Origin: Ignavibacteriaceae bacterium
GTDB taxonomy: Bacteria > Bacteroidota > Ignavibacteria > Ignavibacteriales > Ignavibacteriaceae
Length of the DNA: 24,614 nucleotides
Direction of reading: 5' to 3'
Assembly (NCBI GenBank): GCA_025455085.1
Contig: JALONF010000021.1
Location: 1-24,614, forward strand
Numbering within the stretch: position 1 is the stretch's first letter; the number at the start of each line of letters is the position of its first letter. The position numbers and the translations under genes are program-made. The notes under the pieces were generated by a model. The model did not search any database and was not told the DNA's origin. It was given only the letters and a program-made list of their open reading frames with translations. Shown here one piece after another: positions 1-5,924 of this stretch.

Positions 1-385
1 AGTATTTTGAACCAACTCTGAAAATTGCTGATGATGATTTCCAGTCACCGCAAATGTAAATCGAAGAGTTCTCTTTCAGCAGAACAATAAGTTTACTTAA
101 CCATGAGTCTAACCATACTTCATATTCATCGTTATTCATTTCCCTGAAGACAACACGGTTAAATTTCTTGGTGATATTGTAAGGAGGATCAATAAAAAGC
201 AGGTCAACAAAATTTTCCGGGAGGTATTTTACAGCACTCAATATATCTTGATTAATGATTTTATTTGTAACCGATTTCAATTTTTGCGGCTCGGTTAAAT
301 TGATTAGCTGAGAAGAATATTTAATTAGTTCAGCTTCAGTTAGACGAAGAGAACGATTTAATCCAGCGGGTTTTTTTTTCAGCAT
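1..385 (-). CDS. DNA methyltransferase, N6/N4 beta-class, C-terminus cut by window edge
   Basis: The minus strand reads from an ATG at 385 through 128 codons to the window edge with no stop. The N-terminal part runs through a segment of the type NQDIL…LPENFVDLLFIDPPYN. DPPY at residues 66-69 is the catalytic motif IV of adenine-N6/cytosine-N4 methyltransferases. Its position near the N-terminus, before any SAM-binding FxGxG motif, fits the beta class (N6_N4_Mtase, Pfam01555 type). The protein should transfer methyl groups from S-adenosylmethionine to a specific DNA site. The FxGxG half and the target-recognition region lie outside the window, so specificity is unknown. The gene lies 25 bp downstream of the GAF-HPt gene on the same strand and may be co-transcribed with it. 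Whether a restriction partner exists cannot be seen. The start is chosen because it is the first ATG in frame, followed by a lysine-rich leader. Confidence 0.85.
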   Translation of the reverse strand, partial: MLKKKPAGLNRSLRLTEAELIKYSSQLINLTEPQKLKSVTNKIINQDILSAVKYLPENFVDLLFIDPPYNITKKFNRVVFREMNNDEYEVWLDSWLSKLIVLLKENSSIYICGDWKSSSAIFRVGSKY

Positions 386-410
386 TTATGTTAGACAGGG
401 TAAACTGCTT

Positions 411-1352
411 CTAAGCTTTAATTTCTATCAAGTACTTTTCACGAAGTGAAATTATTTCAGCAACAAGCCGTTTAATTTTCTCCTGTAGCTGAGAATTGAG
501 TGAAATAACATTATCATCAAAAATATTTTCTTTTGCTGCATGTTCAATCTTGTGACAAATCTCAACGATACTTTCTGCTCCTAAATTTAGTAAGCTTCCT
601 CCAAGTTTATGCGTTTGATACTTTAATGCTGTTGAATCTTTTTGCTCAATTGCAAATTCTATTTCCTTTCCCATTAGAGGAATATCTCTTGAATATACAT
701 TCAGGATATCAATGATAAATTTTAATTCTGGCTTGCTTTCATCTGCAAAAGCAGAAAAAAGATTTTCCTCATCCATTAAATTTAATTTGGGATTATTTTT
801 TTTTATGCGCGATTGCTTCTCCTTGCTTGGCTCTTTTATTAGCAAGGCTAATTTGGAAGTGAATTTAACAAGAATTTTCTCTTCGGCATCTGTCCATACT
901 TTATCTGTGTTTACCTCATCAAATCCAAGAAAGCCCCAATAGTTATTGTCAACCATAATTGGGATCAGAATAATTGATTTGATTCTAGCATCAAGAAACC
1001 CCAGTCTATAATCAACGGGAAGATCCTTTAGAACAAACTTCAAAGAGCGACCTTTTGACAAATTTTCATAGAATTCCAGTAAGCTGAATCGAGAGTAAGA
1101 TATTTTTTTAAAGTTGGGGGATTCAATTTGATGTTCTACCTGGTCGGATGCCCATTCATATATAAGGCTGAAATACATTTCGTCTGTATCCATATCGGTC
1201 ATATGTTTACAGATATAAACGCGGTCAACATCTGTTGCCTGGGCTAAGATTTTTAATGCCTCATTGAATCCGGAATCTCTTGTCGTTGAATTAAAAGCAA
1301 CCTTCGAGGCTTGAAAAAAACCAATTAATAGTCTTTCACTTTCAATTTTCAT
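411..1352 (-). CDS. GAF domain plus HPt (histidine phosphotransfer) domain protein
   Basis: This is a 313-residue soluble protein with two recognisable parts. Residues about 10-172 look like a GAF sensor domain, with an early helix, an RVYICKH strand, a central SIILIPIMVDNNYWGFLGFD strand-turn-strand and a closing helix WTDAEEKILVKF. Residues about 200-305 are helical and carry THKLGGSLLNLGA, an HPt motif in which His248 would accept a phosphoryl group from a receiver domain. The usual Lys after HxL is Gly here, a variant of the H-x-L-x-G-S pattern. No kinase, receiver or DNA-binding domain is present, so the protein is probably an orphan relay whose partners are encoded elsewhere, with the GAF domain sensing a small ligand. 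The methyltransferase gene follows on the same strand. The gene is divergent from the dehydrogenase at 1568. I see no strong Shine-Dalgarno sequence. Confidence 0.75.
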   Translation of the reverse strand: MKIESERLLIGFFQASKVAFNSTTRDSGFNEALKILAQATDVDRVYICKHMTDMDTDEMYFSLIYEWASDQVEHQIESPNFKKISYSRFSLLEFYENLSKGRSLKFVLKDLPVDYRLGFLDARIKSIILIPIMVDNNYWGFLGFDEVNTDKVWTDAEEKILVKFTSKLALLIKEPSKEKQSRIKKNNPKLNLMDEENLFSAFADESKPELKFIIDILNVYSRDIPLMGKEIEFAIEQKDSTALKYQTHKLGGSLLNLGAESIVEICHKIEHAAKENIFDDNVISLNSQLQEKIKRLVAEIISLREKYLIEIKA

Positions 1353-1567
1353 TTTTCAACTCTTATATAAATAAATAATTGTTTTACACAATCAGCTTTA
1401 GGATGCTGGCAAAAAATAAATACATAATAAATGTTTAAACAATCAATTAATATTCTCTGTGTTAAAATATGAATTTCTAAACTAATCAAATCAAATAATC
1501 TTGTTTACCTACATCCAATTATCTAATTTTCCAAAGCAATTTTTTCACTTTTTCAGGATTTATTTAT
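1353..1567. promoter_or_regulatory. AT-rich divergent intergenic region with possible promoters
   Basis: This 215-bp gap separates two divergently transcribed genes and so should hold both promoters. Toward the dehydrogenase gene a weak sigma-70-like pair is visible: TTGTTT at 1501-1506 and TAATTT at 1524-1529, 17 bp apart. AGGA at 1556-1559 lies ahead of the start. These are poor matches and the site is only a suggestion. I found no operator-like palindrome. Confidence 0.25.
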
Positions 1568-2749
1568 ATGAAAAGAACAATCGTTGCAATGCCCGGTGAC
1601 GGCATTGGTAAAACAGTATTGCCAGAATCAATAAGAGTTTTAAAGGCAGTAGGATTTGAAGCTGATTATGTTCACGGAGATATCGGCTGGGATTTTTGGT
1701 GTTCAGAAGGTAACGCTCTCCCTGACAGGACAGTTGATTTACTAAAAAAACATAAACTTGGTTTGTTCGGTGCAATCACTTCTAAACCAAAAGACGCGGC
1801 AGATAAAGAACTTGATCCTTCACTTAAAGGAAAAGGTCTTTCATACTTTTCTCCAATAGTTTCGATGAGACAAATTTTTAATCTCGATATTTGTATTCGT
1901 CCTTGTATTTCCTTCAAAGGAAATCCATTAAACTTCATTCGTAAAGATGGAAAAGGCGGTTATGAAGAACCTATTGTAAACTCGGTAATCTTCAGGCAGA
2001 ATACTGAAGGACTTTACGCAGGAATTGAATGGACAAATCCTCCGGCAAATGTTCGTGCTGCATTTGAATCGCATCCTAAATGGAAAGCATTTAAAGATGT
2101 TCCGAATGAAGAGTTAGCAATCTCAACAAGAGTGATTACAAAAAAAGCTGCGACTAGAATTATCCGTGCTGCATTTGAGTACGCTAAGAAATTCGGTTAC
2201 AAAAATGTAACTGTATGCGAAAAGCCAAACGTATTACGCGAAACTTCCGGAATGATGCTAAAGATTGGAAAGGAAATAGTAAAAGAATATCCTAATATTT
2301 CTTTATGGGACACGAATATAGATGCACAGATGATGTGGCTAACTAAAAACCCGGAAGACTATGGAGTTGTGGTTGCGGAAAATATGTTTGGTGATATTAT
2401 TTCAGATGGTTTTGCAGGTTTGGTTGGTGGATTAGGTTTCGCCTGCAGTGCAAATCTCGGAGATGAAGTTGCTGTGTTCGAACCAACTCATGGGAGTGCA
2501 CCAAAATATCAAGAACTTAATCCATCAATAGTAAATCCGATTGCAATGATAATGAGTGCTTGCATGATGTTAGATCACATAGGTGAAAAAGAAAAAGCAG
2601 ATCGGATCAGAAAAGCCATTGCAAAAGTTGTTGAAGCAGGTAAAGTTAAAACTTATGATATGATGAAACTTCGCGGTGGTCCGGATGTATTTAAGAATGG
2701 CGCTTGCACAACTCAGCAAATGACGGATGAGATAATTTCAAAGTTGTGA
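1568..2749 (+). CDS. Isocitrate/isopropylmalate dehydrogenase family enzyme, probably isocitrate dehydrogenase
   Basis: This 393-residue beta-decarboxylating dehydrogenase has the family N-terminus MPGDGIG and the metal-site aspartates of IDID (Asp252) and NMFGDIISD (Asp276, Asp280). The substrate region is SPIVSMRQIFNLDICIRP (Ser95, Arg101, Arg111), followed by FRQNTEGLYAGIEW (Arg143, Tyr150) and CEKPNVLR (Lys219, Asn221). The cofactor loop PTHGSAPKY carries Lys313 and Tyr314, the pair that binds the NADP 2'-phosphate in E. coli Icd, so NADP is the better guess. The usual reaction is isocitrate to 2-oxoglutarate plus CO2. The Asn that follows the substrate Ser in E. coli Icd is Ile97 here, so a related acid such as homoisocitrate cannot be excluded. 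It opens a plus-strand cluster with aconitase- and citrate lyase-type genes, which supports a tricarboxylate substrate. Confidence 0.85.
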   Translation: MKRTIVAMPGDGIGKTVLPESIRVLKAVGFEADYVHGDIGWDFWCSEGNALPDRTVDLLKKHKLGLFGAITSKPKDAADKELDPSLKGKGLSYFSPIVSMRQIFNLDICIRPCISFKGNPLNFIRKDGKGGYEEPIVNSVIFRQNTEGLYAGIEWTNPPANVRAAFESHPKWKAFKDVPNEELAISTRVITKKAATRIIRAAFEYAKKFGYKNVTVCEKPNVLRETSGMMLKIGKEIVKEYPNISLWDTNIDAQMMWLTKNPEDYGVVVAENMFGDIISDGFAGLVGGLGFACSANLGDEVAVFEPTHGSAPKYQELNPSIVNPIAMIMSACMMLDHIGEKEKADRIRKAIAKVVEAGKVKTYDMMKLRGGPDVFKNGACTTQQMTDEIISKL

Positions 2750-2757
2750 AAGGTCAA

Positions 2758-2772
2758 TTGTCAAACGTTAAA
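2758..2772 (+). repeat. Left arm of imperfect inverted repeat flanking the four-helix gene
   Basis: TTGTCAAACGTTAAA matches the reverse complement of 3200-3214 at 13 of 15 positions. It lies just after the dehydrogenase stop codon. The two arms bracket the small gene at 2821-3177. Confidence 0.5.
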
Positions 2773-2820
2773 GGTTTTAATCTTAATTAACTACTATCAA
2801 AATAATCACGCGGAGGCGTT

Positions 2821-3177
2821 ATGTTAAAATTAAATCATAAAAACCTTGATGTCTGGAAATTGGCTGTAAAACTTGTTTCAACTTTATATCAAATTACTTC
2901 AAAATATCCTAAAGAAGAAGTATTTGGATTGATAAGTCAAACTAGAAGAGCATCCGTGTCTATTTCAGCAAACATTGCAGAAGGTTCTTCGAGAAAAAGT
3001 TTAGTTGAAAGAAAAAGATTTTTTGAAATATCGCGATCCTCGTTAGTCGAAGTTGATAATCATATTGAAGTTGCGATTGAACTAGGATTTATAGGTGAAA
3101 AAAGTATTAATGAACTTGATGAAAAATTAAATGAATTATTCGCAAAACTTTCAAAATTTATTGAGAAAGCTAAATGA
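2821..3177 (+). CDS. Four-helix bundle protein of the 23S rRNA-intervening-sequence (S23) family
   Basis: This 118-residue protein is predicted to be all helical. It begins with an LDVWKLAVKLV helix, has the family signature SISANIAEGSSR at about residues 49-60, then FFEISRSSLVEVDNHIEVA. This is the TIGR02436-type four-helix bundle, originally described from intervening sequences inside 23S rRNA genes but also found as free-standing genes. The biochemical role of the family is not established. GGAGG at 2812-2816 gives a strong ribosome site for the ATG. The gene interrupts a set of metabolic genes and is flanked by short imperfect inverted repeats (2758-2772 and 3200-3214), so it looks like an inserted passenger rather than part of the pathway. 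No rRNA sequence is visible here. Confidence 0.9.
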   Translation: MLKLNHKNLDVWKLAVKLVSTLYQITSKYPKEEVFGLISQTRRASVSISANIAEGSSRKSLVERKRFFEISRSSLVEVDNHIEVAIELGFIGEKSINELDEKLNELFAKLSKFIEKAK

Positions 3178-3199
3178 TTTTTTCATTTGACGTTTCATA

Positions 3200-3214
3200 T
3201 TTGACATTTGACAA
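3200..3214 (-). repeat. Right arm of imperfect inverted repeat flanking the four-helix gene
   Basis: TTTGACATTTGACAA is the inverted partner of 2758-2772 (13 of 15 matches). It lies ten bases before the transporter start codon. A further related motif, TTTGACGTTTC, is just upstream at about 3187-3197. Confidence 0.5.
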
Positions 3215-3223
3215 AAGATAAGA

Positions 3224-4855
3224 ATGAACGGAATAGAATTAATAATTATTGCACTGGTAATGTATGTTGTAGCTTACAAAATGTATGGCGGTTTCATAAC
3301 CAAACGGCTTGAGGTAAACAACAATAAAGAAACTCCCTCACACACAATGTATGATGGAGTCGATTACGTTCCTGCAAAAGCTCCTGTTCTGCTTGGTCAT
3401 CACTTTGCTTCAATTGCAGGTGCAGGCCCAATTGTTGGTCCGGTTATCGCTGCAGGTTTTGGATGGCTGCCGGTTTATTTGTGGGTTGTGTTTGGTGCAA
3501 TCTTTATTGGCGGTGTTCACGATTATTCAAGTATTGTTGCGTCAGTTCGTCATCAGAGTAAATCCATTGGTTATATTATTCAATCATACATCGGGGTGAA
3601 TGGGAAAAAACTCTTTCTCATTTTTGCCTGGGCCACTTTAATTCTCGTGATAGCTGTTTTCACAATAATTGTTGCAGATACTTTTACACACATTCCAAGT
3701 GCCGGTACTTCTTCAATTCTTTTTATGATTTTGGCTGTTCTTTTTGGAATTGCTCTTTATAGATTAAAAGTTCAACTCTGGATTGCAACATTGGTTGGAG
3801 TAATTTTATTATTCTTATCAATTCCGGCTGGTAATTTATTCCCGATCCAGTTAAGTGCATTTGTATGGCAATGGTTATTATTAGTTTATATTTTTATTGC
3901 ATCAGTAACTCCTGTATGGATTTTACTCCAGCCTAGAGATTATCTAAACTCGTTCTTCCTTTATGCTTTAATGATTGGCGGTATAATTGGAGTTTTCTTT
4001 GCAGCTCCAACTATTAATATTCCTGCATTCAATTCATTTTCTCTGGACAAAGTTGGATATCTCTTCCCTGCTTTATTCGTTACCGTAGCTTGTGGAGCAA
4101 TAAGTGGTTTCCATTCGATTGTCGGAAGCGGTACGACAGCAAAGCAGCTAGATAAAGAAACCGATGGAAGAATTGTCGGCTACGGTGGAATGTTGATTGA
4201 AGGAATGCTTGCAGTATTATCACTTGTAGCAGTTGCTTCGATGGTAAATGAAGAGTTTATTAATATTCTCACAACAAAAGGTCCAGTTCCGGCATTTTCA
4301 TTAGGAGTAGCGCGATTCTTAAATGCGATTCCTGTTATCAATATTTCTATTCCATTGGCTCAAACGTTTACTGCATTAGCTGTTTCTGCGTTTGCATTAA
4401 CTTCACTTGATACAGCAACACGTTTAGCAAGGTTTATGTTTCAGGAATATTTTGAGCATAAGGAAAGCCAAGAAAAATCATTTATAACAAACCGATATGT
4501 ATCAACCGGAATTACTGTGTTATTTGGTGCTGCTTTAACTTTCAGCGGACAAACAATGTCTATCTGGCCGGTATTCGGAAGTGCAAATCAATTACTTGCA
4601 GCATTAGCATTGCTCGCATTAACTGTCTGGATCGCAAATCTTAGGAAAGGATTTCTGTTTGTTTTAGTACCTATGCTTTTCATGTTTGCTGTGACATTAA
4701 CGGCATTGGGAATGTTAGTTTATCAAAATTTTATCGCAACTAATTATACGTTATCAATTATTTCAGCTTTACTATTTACGCTTGCAGTTTTACTTGGAAT
4801 AAAAGCCTATAGTGTTTTAACCAATGGGAAAGAATTACTTAAAGAAACCATTTAA
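3224..4855 (+). CDS. cstA: CstA/BtsT-family inner-membrane transporter
   Basis: This is a 543-residue, very hydrophobic protein with many membrane segments. The N-terminal half carries the CstA hallmark: PAKAPVLLGHHFASIAGAGP, a glycine-rich GPVIAAGFGWLP, and GGVHDYSSIVASVRHQSKSI. Later segments include SGFHSIVGSGTTAKQL, TSLDTATRLARF and WPVFGSANQLLAAL, all typical of the family. E. coli CstA (about 700 residues) and BtsT transport pyruvate, and CstA has been linked to peptide uptake. This protein is shorter and is of the compact type. The likely role is uptake of a small organic acid or peptide with protons, at the inner membrane. Its place between a dehydrogenase and lyase genes suggests that it imports a carbon source for, or exports a product of, the pathway; that is inference. 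I see no long C-terminal extension. Confidence 0.9.
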   Translation: MNGIELIIIALVMYVVAYKMYGGFITKRLEVNNNKETPSHTMYDGVDYVPAKAPVLLGHHFASIAGAGPIVGPVIAAGFGWLPVYLWVVFGAIFIGGVHDYSSIVASVRHQSKSIGYIIQSYIGVNGKKLFLIFAWATLILVIAVFTIIVADTFTHIPSAGTSSILFMILAVLFGIALYRLKVQLWIATLVGVILLFLSIPAGNLFPIQLSAFVWQWLLLVYIFIASVTPVWILLQPRDYLNSFFLYALMIGGIIGVFFAAPTINIPAFNSFSLDKVGYLFPALFVTVACGAISGFHSIVGSGTTAKQLDKETDGRIVGYGGMLIEGMLAVLSLVAVASMVNEEFINILTTKGPVPAFSLGVARFLNAIPVINISIPLAQTFTALAVSAFALTSLDTATRLARFMFQEYFEHKESQEKSFITNRYVSTGITVLFGAALTFSGQTMSIWPVFGSANQLLAALALLALTVWIANLRKGFLFVLVPMLFMFAVTLTALGMLVYQNFIATNYTLSIISALLFTLAVLLGIKAYSVLTNGKELLKETI

Positions 4856-4975
4856 TAAATTGTCAAATTGCTTAATTACTAAATTGTTCTTCAAACGATT
4901 AACCAATTTAAACGTTTAGCAAATTTTAAAATTAAAAATAGATATAAGTGCTTAAAATACTTTTCATAAGGAAAT

Positions 4976-5512
4976 ATGATGAAAGAAAAAGTTTTAAAAA
5001 TATGGCCTGAAATTAACTGGATTGAAAATAAAGAGCTGAGAGAAAAAGTTTTGAATTGCTGGGCTTATGCAATCGAAAATTCAGTACTAACTCCCGAAGA
5101 TCTTGAAGCCATTCCGTTTTCATTACTGATTAAAGATTGCAAGATCACTTTTATGAACCATAAACGTACGGCAGTTCAGCTTTCAGTAGATATTGCAAAA
5201 CGTATGAAAGAAAATTTTGGTGATGAAATAAAGATTGATATGGATATGCTAATCGCCGGCGCAATTCTTATCGACATCGGAAAGTTAATTGAGTATGATA
5301 AAGTTGATGGAAAACTTGTAACAAGTAAAGCCGGACATTTACTTCGCCATCCATTCAGCGGAGTTTCAATTGCTGATAGATTCGGATTACCTTATGAAGT
5401 TCAACATATAATTGCGTATCATGCAAAAGAAGGCGATTTAGCAAAACGAAATGTTGAAGCTATTATAGTTCATCATGCGGATTTTGTTTCATTCGATCCG
5501 TTTAAAGCTTGA
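4976..5512 (+). CDS. HD-domain protein with Ile in place of the expected catalytic His
   Basis: This is a 178-residue soluble protein. The HD-type metal residues are mostly present: His62 in FMNHKRTAVQLS, Asp100 in AGAILIDIGKL, His121 and His125 in GHLLRHPFSG, His144 and His149, then HHAD (166-169). In HD proteins the dyad reads His-Asp, but here it is Ile99-Asp100, and the codon ATC at this point is clear. HD proteins usually hydrolyse phosphate esters or nucleotides. With one metal ligand lost, activity may be altered or absent, leaving a binding role. The sequence opens with two tandem Met codons. AAGGA at 4968-4972 is better spaced for the second (4979). It is the fourth gene of the plus-strand cluster. 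Its link to tricarboxylate metabolism is unknown. Confidence 0.8.
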   Translation: MMKEKVLKIWPEINWIENKELREKVLNCWAYAIENSVLTPEDLEAIPFSLLIKDCKITFMNHKRTAVQLSVDIAKRMKENFGDEIKIDMDMLIAGAILIDIGKLIEYDKVDGKLVTSKAGHLLRHPFSGVSIADRFGLPYEVQHIIAYHAKEGDLAKRNVEAIIVHHADFVSFDPFKA

Positions 5513-5521
5513 CCATATTAT

Positions 5522-5556
5522 TGTCATTGCGAGCGAGTCTTCGAGCGAAGCAATCT
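5522..5556 (+). repeat. REP-like repeat unit A, left end of GIY-YIG element
   Basis: The unit begins TGTCATTGCGAGCGAG and ends GAAGCAATCT. It lies just after the HD gene. Its first 11 bases are the exact reverse complement of 5899-5909, at the far side of the GIY-YIG gene. Units of the same form occur at 5870-5909, 7805-7845, 7854-7881, 9282-9309 and 9319-9352. Confidence 0.85.
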
Positions 5557-5565
5557 TTAAGATTA

Positions 5566-5862
5566 ATGAAAAATTATTTCATTTACATATTAACGAATAA
5601 AAATAATTCTGTACTCTATACAGGTATGACTAATAGTTTAATGAGAAGAGTATGGGAACATAAAGCTAAGTTGATTGATGGATTCACAAAAAAGTATAAC
5701 GTCGATAAGCTTATTTATTACGAATCATTTAAGAATCCCAAAAATGCAATCAAAAGAGAAAAACAAATAAAATCTGGTTCGAGAAAGAAAAAGTTAGAAT
5801 TAATAACAAACTTTAATCCTGATTGGAACGACTTATACATTTTCGAAAAAATTTACAAATGA
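5566..5862 (+). CDS. Small GIY-YIG nuclease-domain protein
   Basis: This 98-residue protein consists almost only of a GIY-YIG domain of the UPF0213/YhbQ-like type. The GIY equivalent is YFIYIL (residues 4-9) and the YIG equivalent is YTG (18-20). These are followed by the conserved Arg/His stretch NSLMRRVWEHK, then LIYYESF and a basic AIKREKQIK…SRKKKLELI tail. Family members are predicted DNA-strand nucleases of poorly known role. The frame is open upstream to 5509, but those codons come from repeat unit A, so the ATG at 5566 is chosen, giving the usual MKNYFIYIL start. The gene lies between inverted repeat units A and B inside a metabolic cluster, so it is probably an accessory insertion. 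The repeat link hints that the nuclease may act on those palindromes, which is inference. Confidence 0.88.
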   Translation: MKNYFIYILTNKNNSVLYTGMTNSLMRRVWEHKAKLIDGFTKKYNVDKLIYYESFKNPKNAIKREKQIKSGSRKKKLELITNFNPDWNDLYIFEKIYK

Positions 5863-5869
5863 TATTTTG

Positions 5870-5909
5870 AGATTGCTTCATCCCGATTACATCGGGATTC
5901 GCAATGACA
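5870..5909 (-). repeat. REP-like repeat unit B, right end of GIY-YIG element
   Basis: It begins AGATTGCTTC and ends TCGCAATGACA, inverted relative to unit A. An internal perfect hairpin has arms ATCCCGAT (5880-5887) and ATCGGGAT (5891-5898). Its reverse complement matches 7805-7845 almost completely, differing by one substitution and one inserted base. It ends 15 bp before the aconitase start. Confidence 0.85.
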
Positions 5910-5924
5910 TTAATTGGAGAAATT

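Larger units (their letters stand above)
5522..5909. mobile_element. Candidate 388-bp GIY-YIG element bounded by inverted REP-like units
   Basis: The segment has perfect 11-bp terminal inverted repeats, TGTCATTGCGA at 5522-5532 and TCGCAATGACA at 5899-5909. They enclose a single nuclease gene. Compact inverted pairs with the same ends, lacking any gene, occur at 7805-7881 and 9282-9352. The arrangement resembles REPINs with a full-length gene-bearing relative. No convincing target-site duplication is visible, so mobility is inferred. Confidence 0.5.

Noticed and set aside
2821..3177. Evidence of a 23S rRNA gene around the S23-type protein
   Set aside because: Flanks are a dehydrogenase and a transporter gene with AT-rich gaps; no rRNA sequence is seen.
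4856..4975. Possible terminator or repeat between cstA and the HD gene
   Set aside because: The AT-rich gap has only weak imperfect AAATTG/CAATTT pairings with no GC stem, so no feature is supported.
5509..5565. Upstream extension of the GIY-YIG frame
   Set aside because: These codons are translated from REP-like unit A; the GIY-YIG domain starts properly at 5566.
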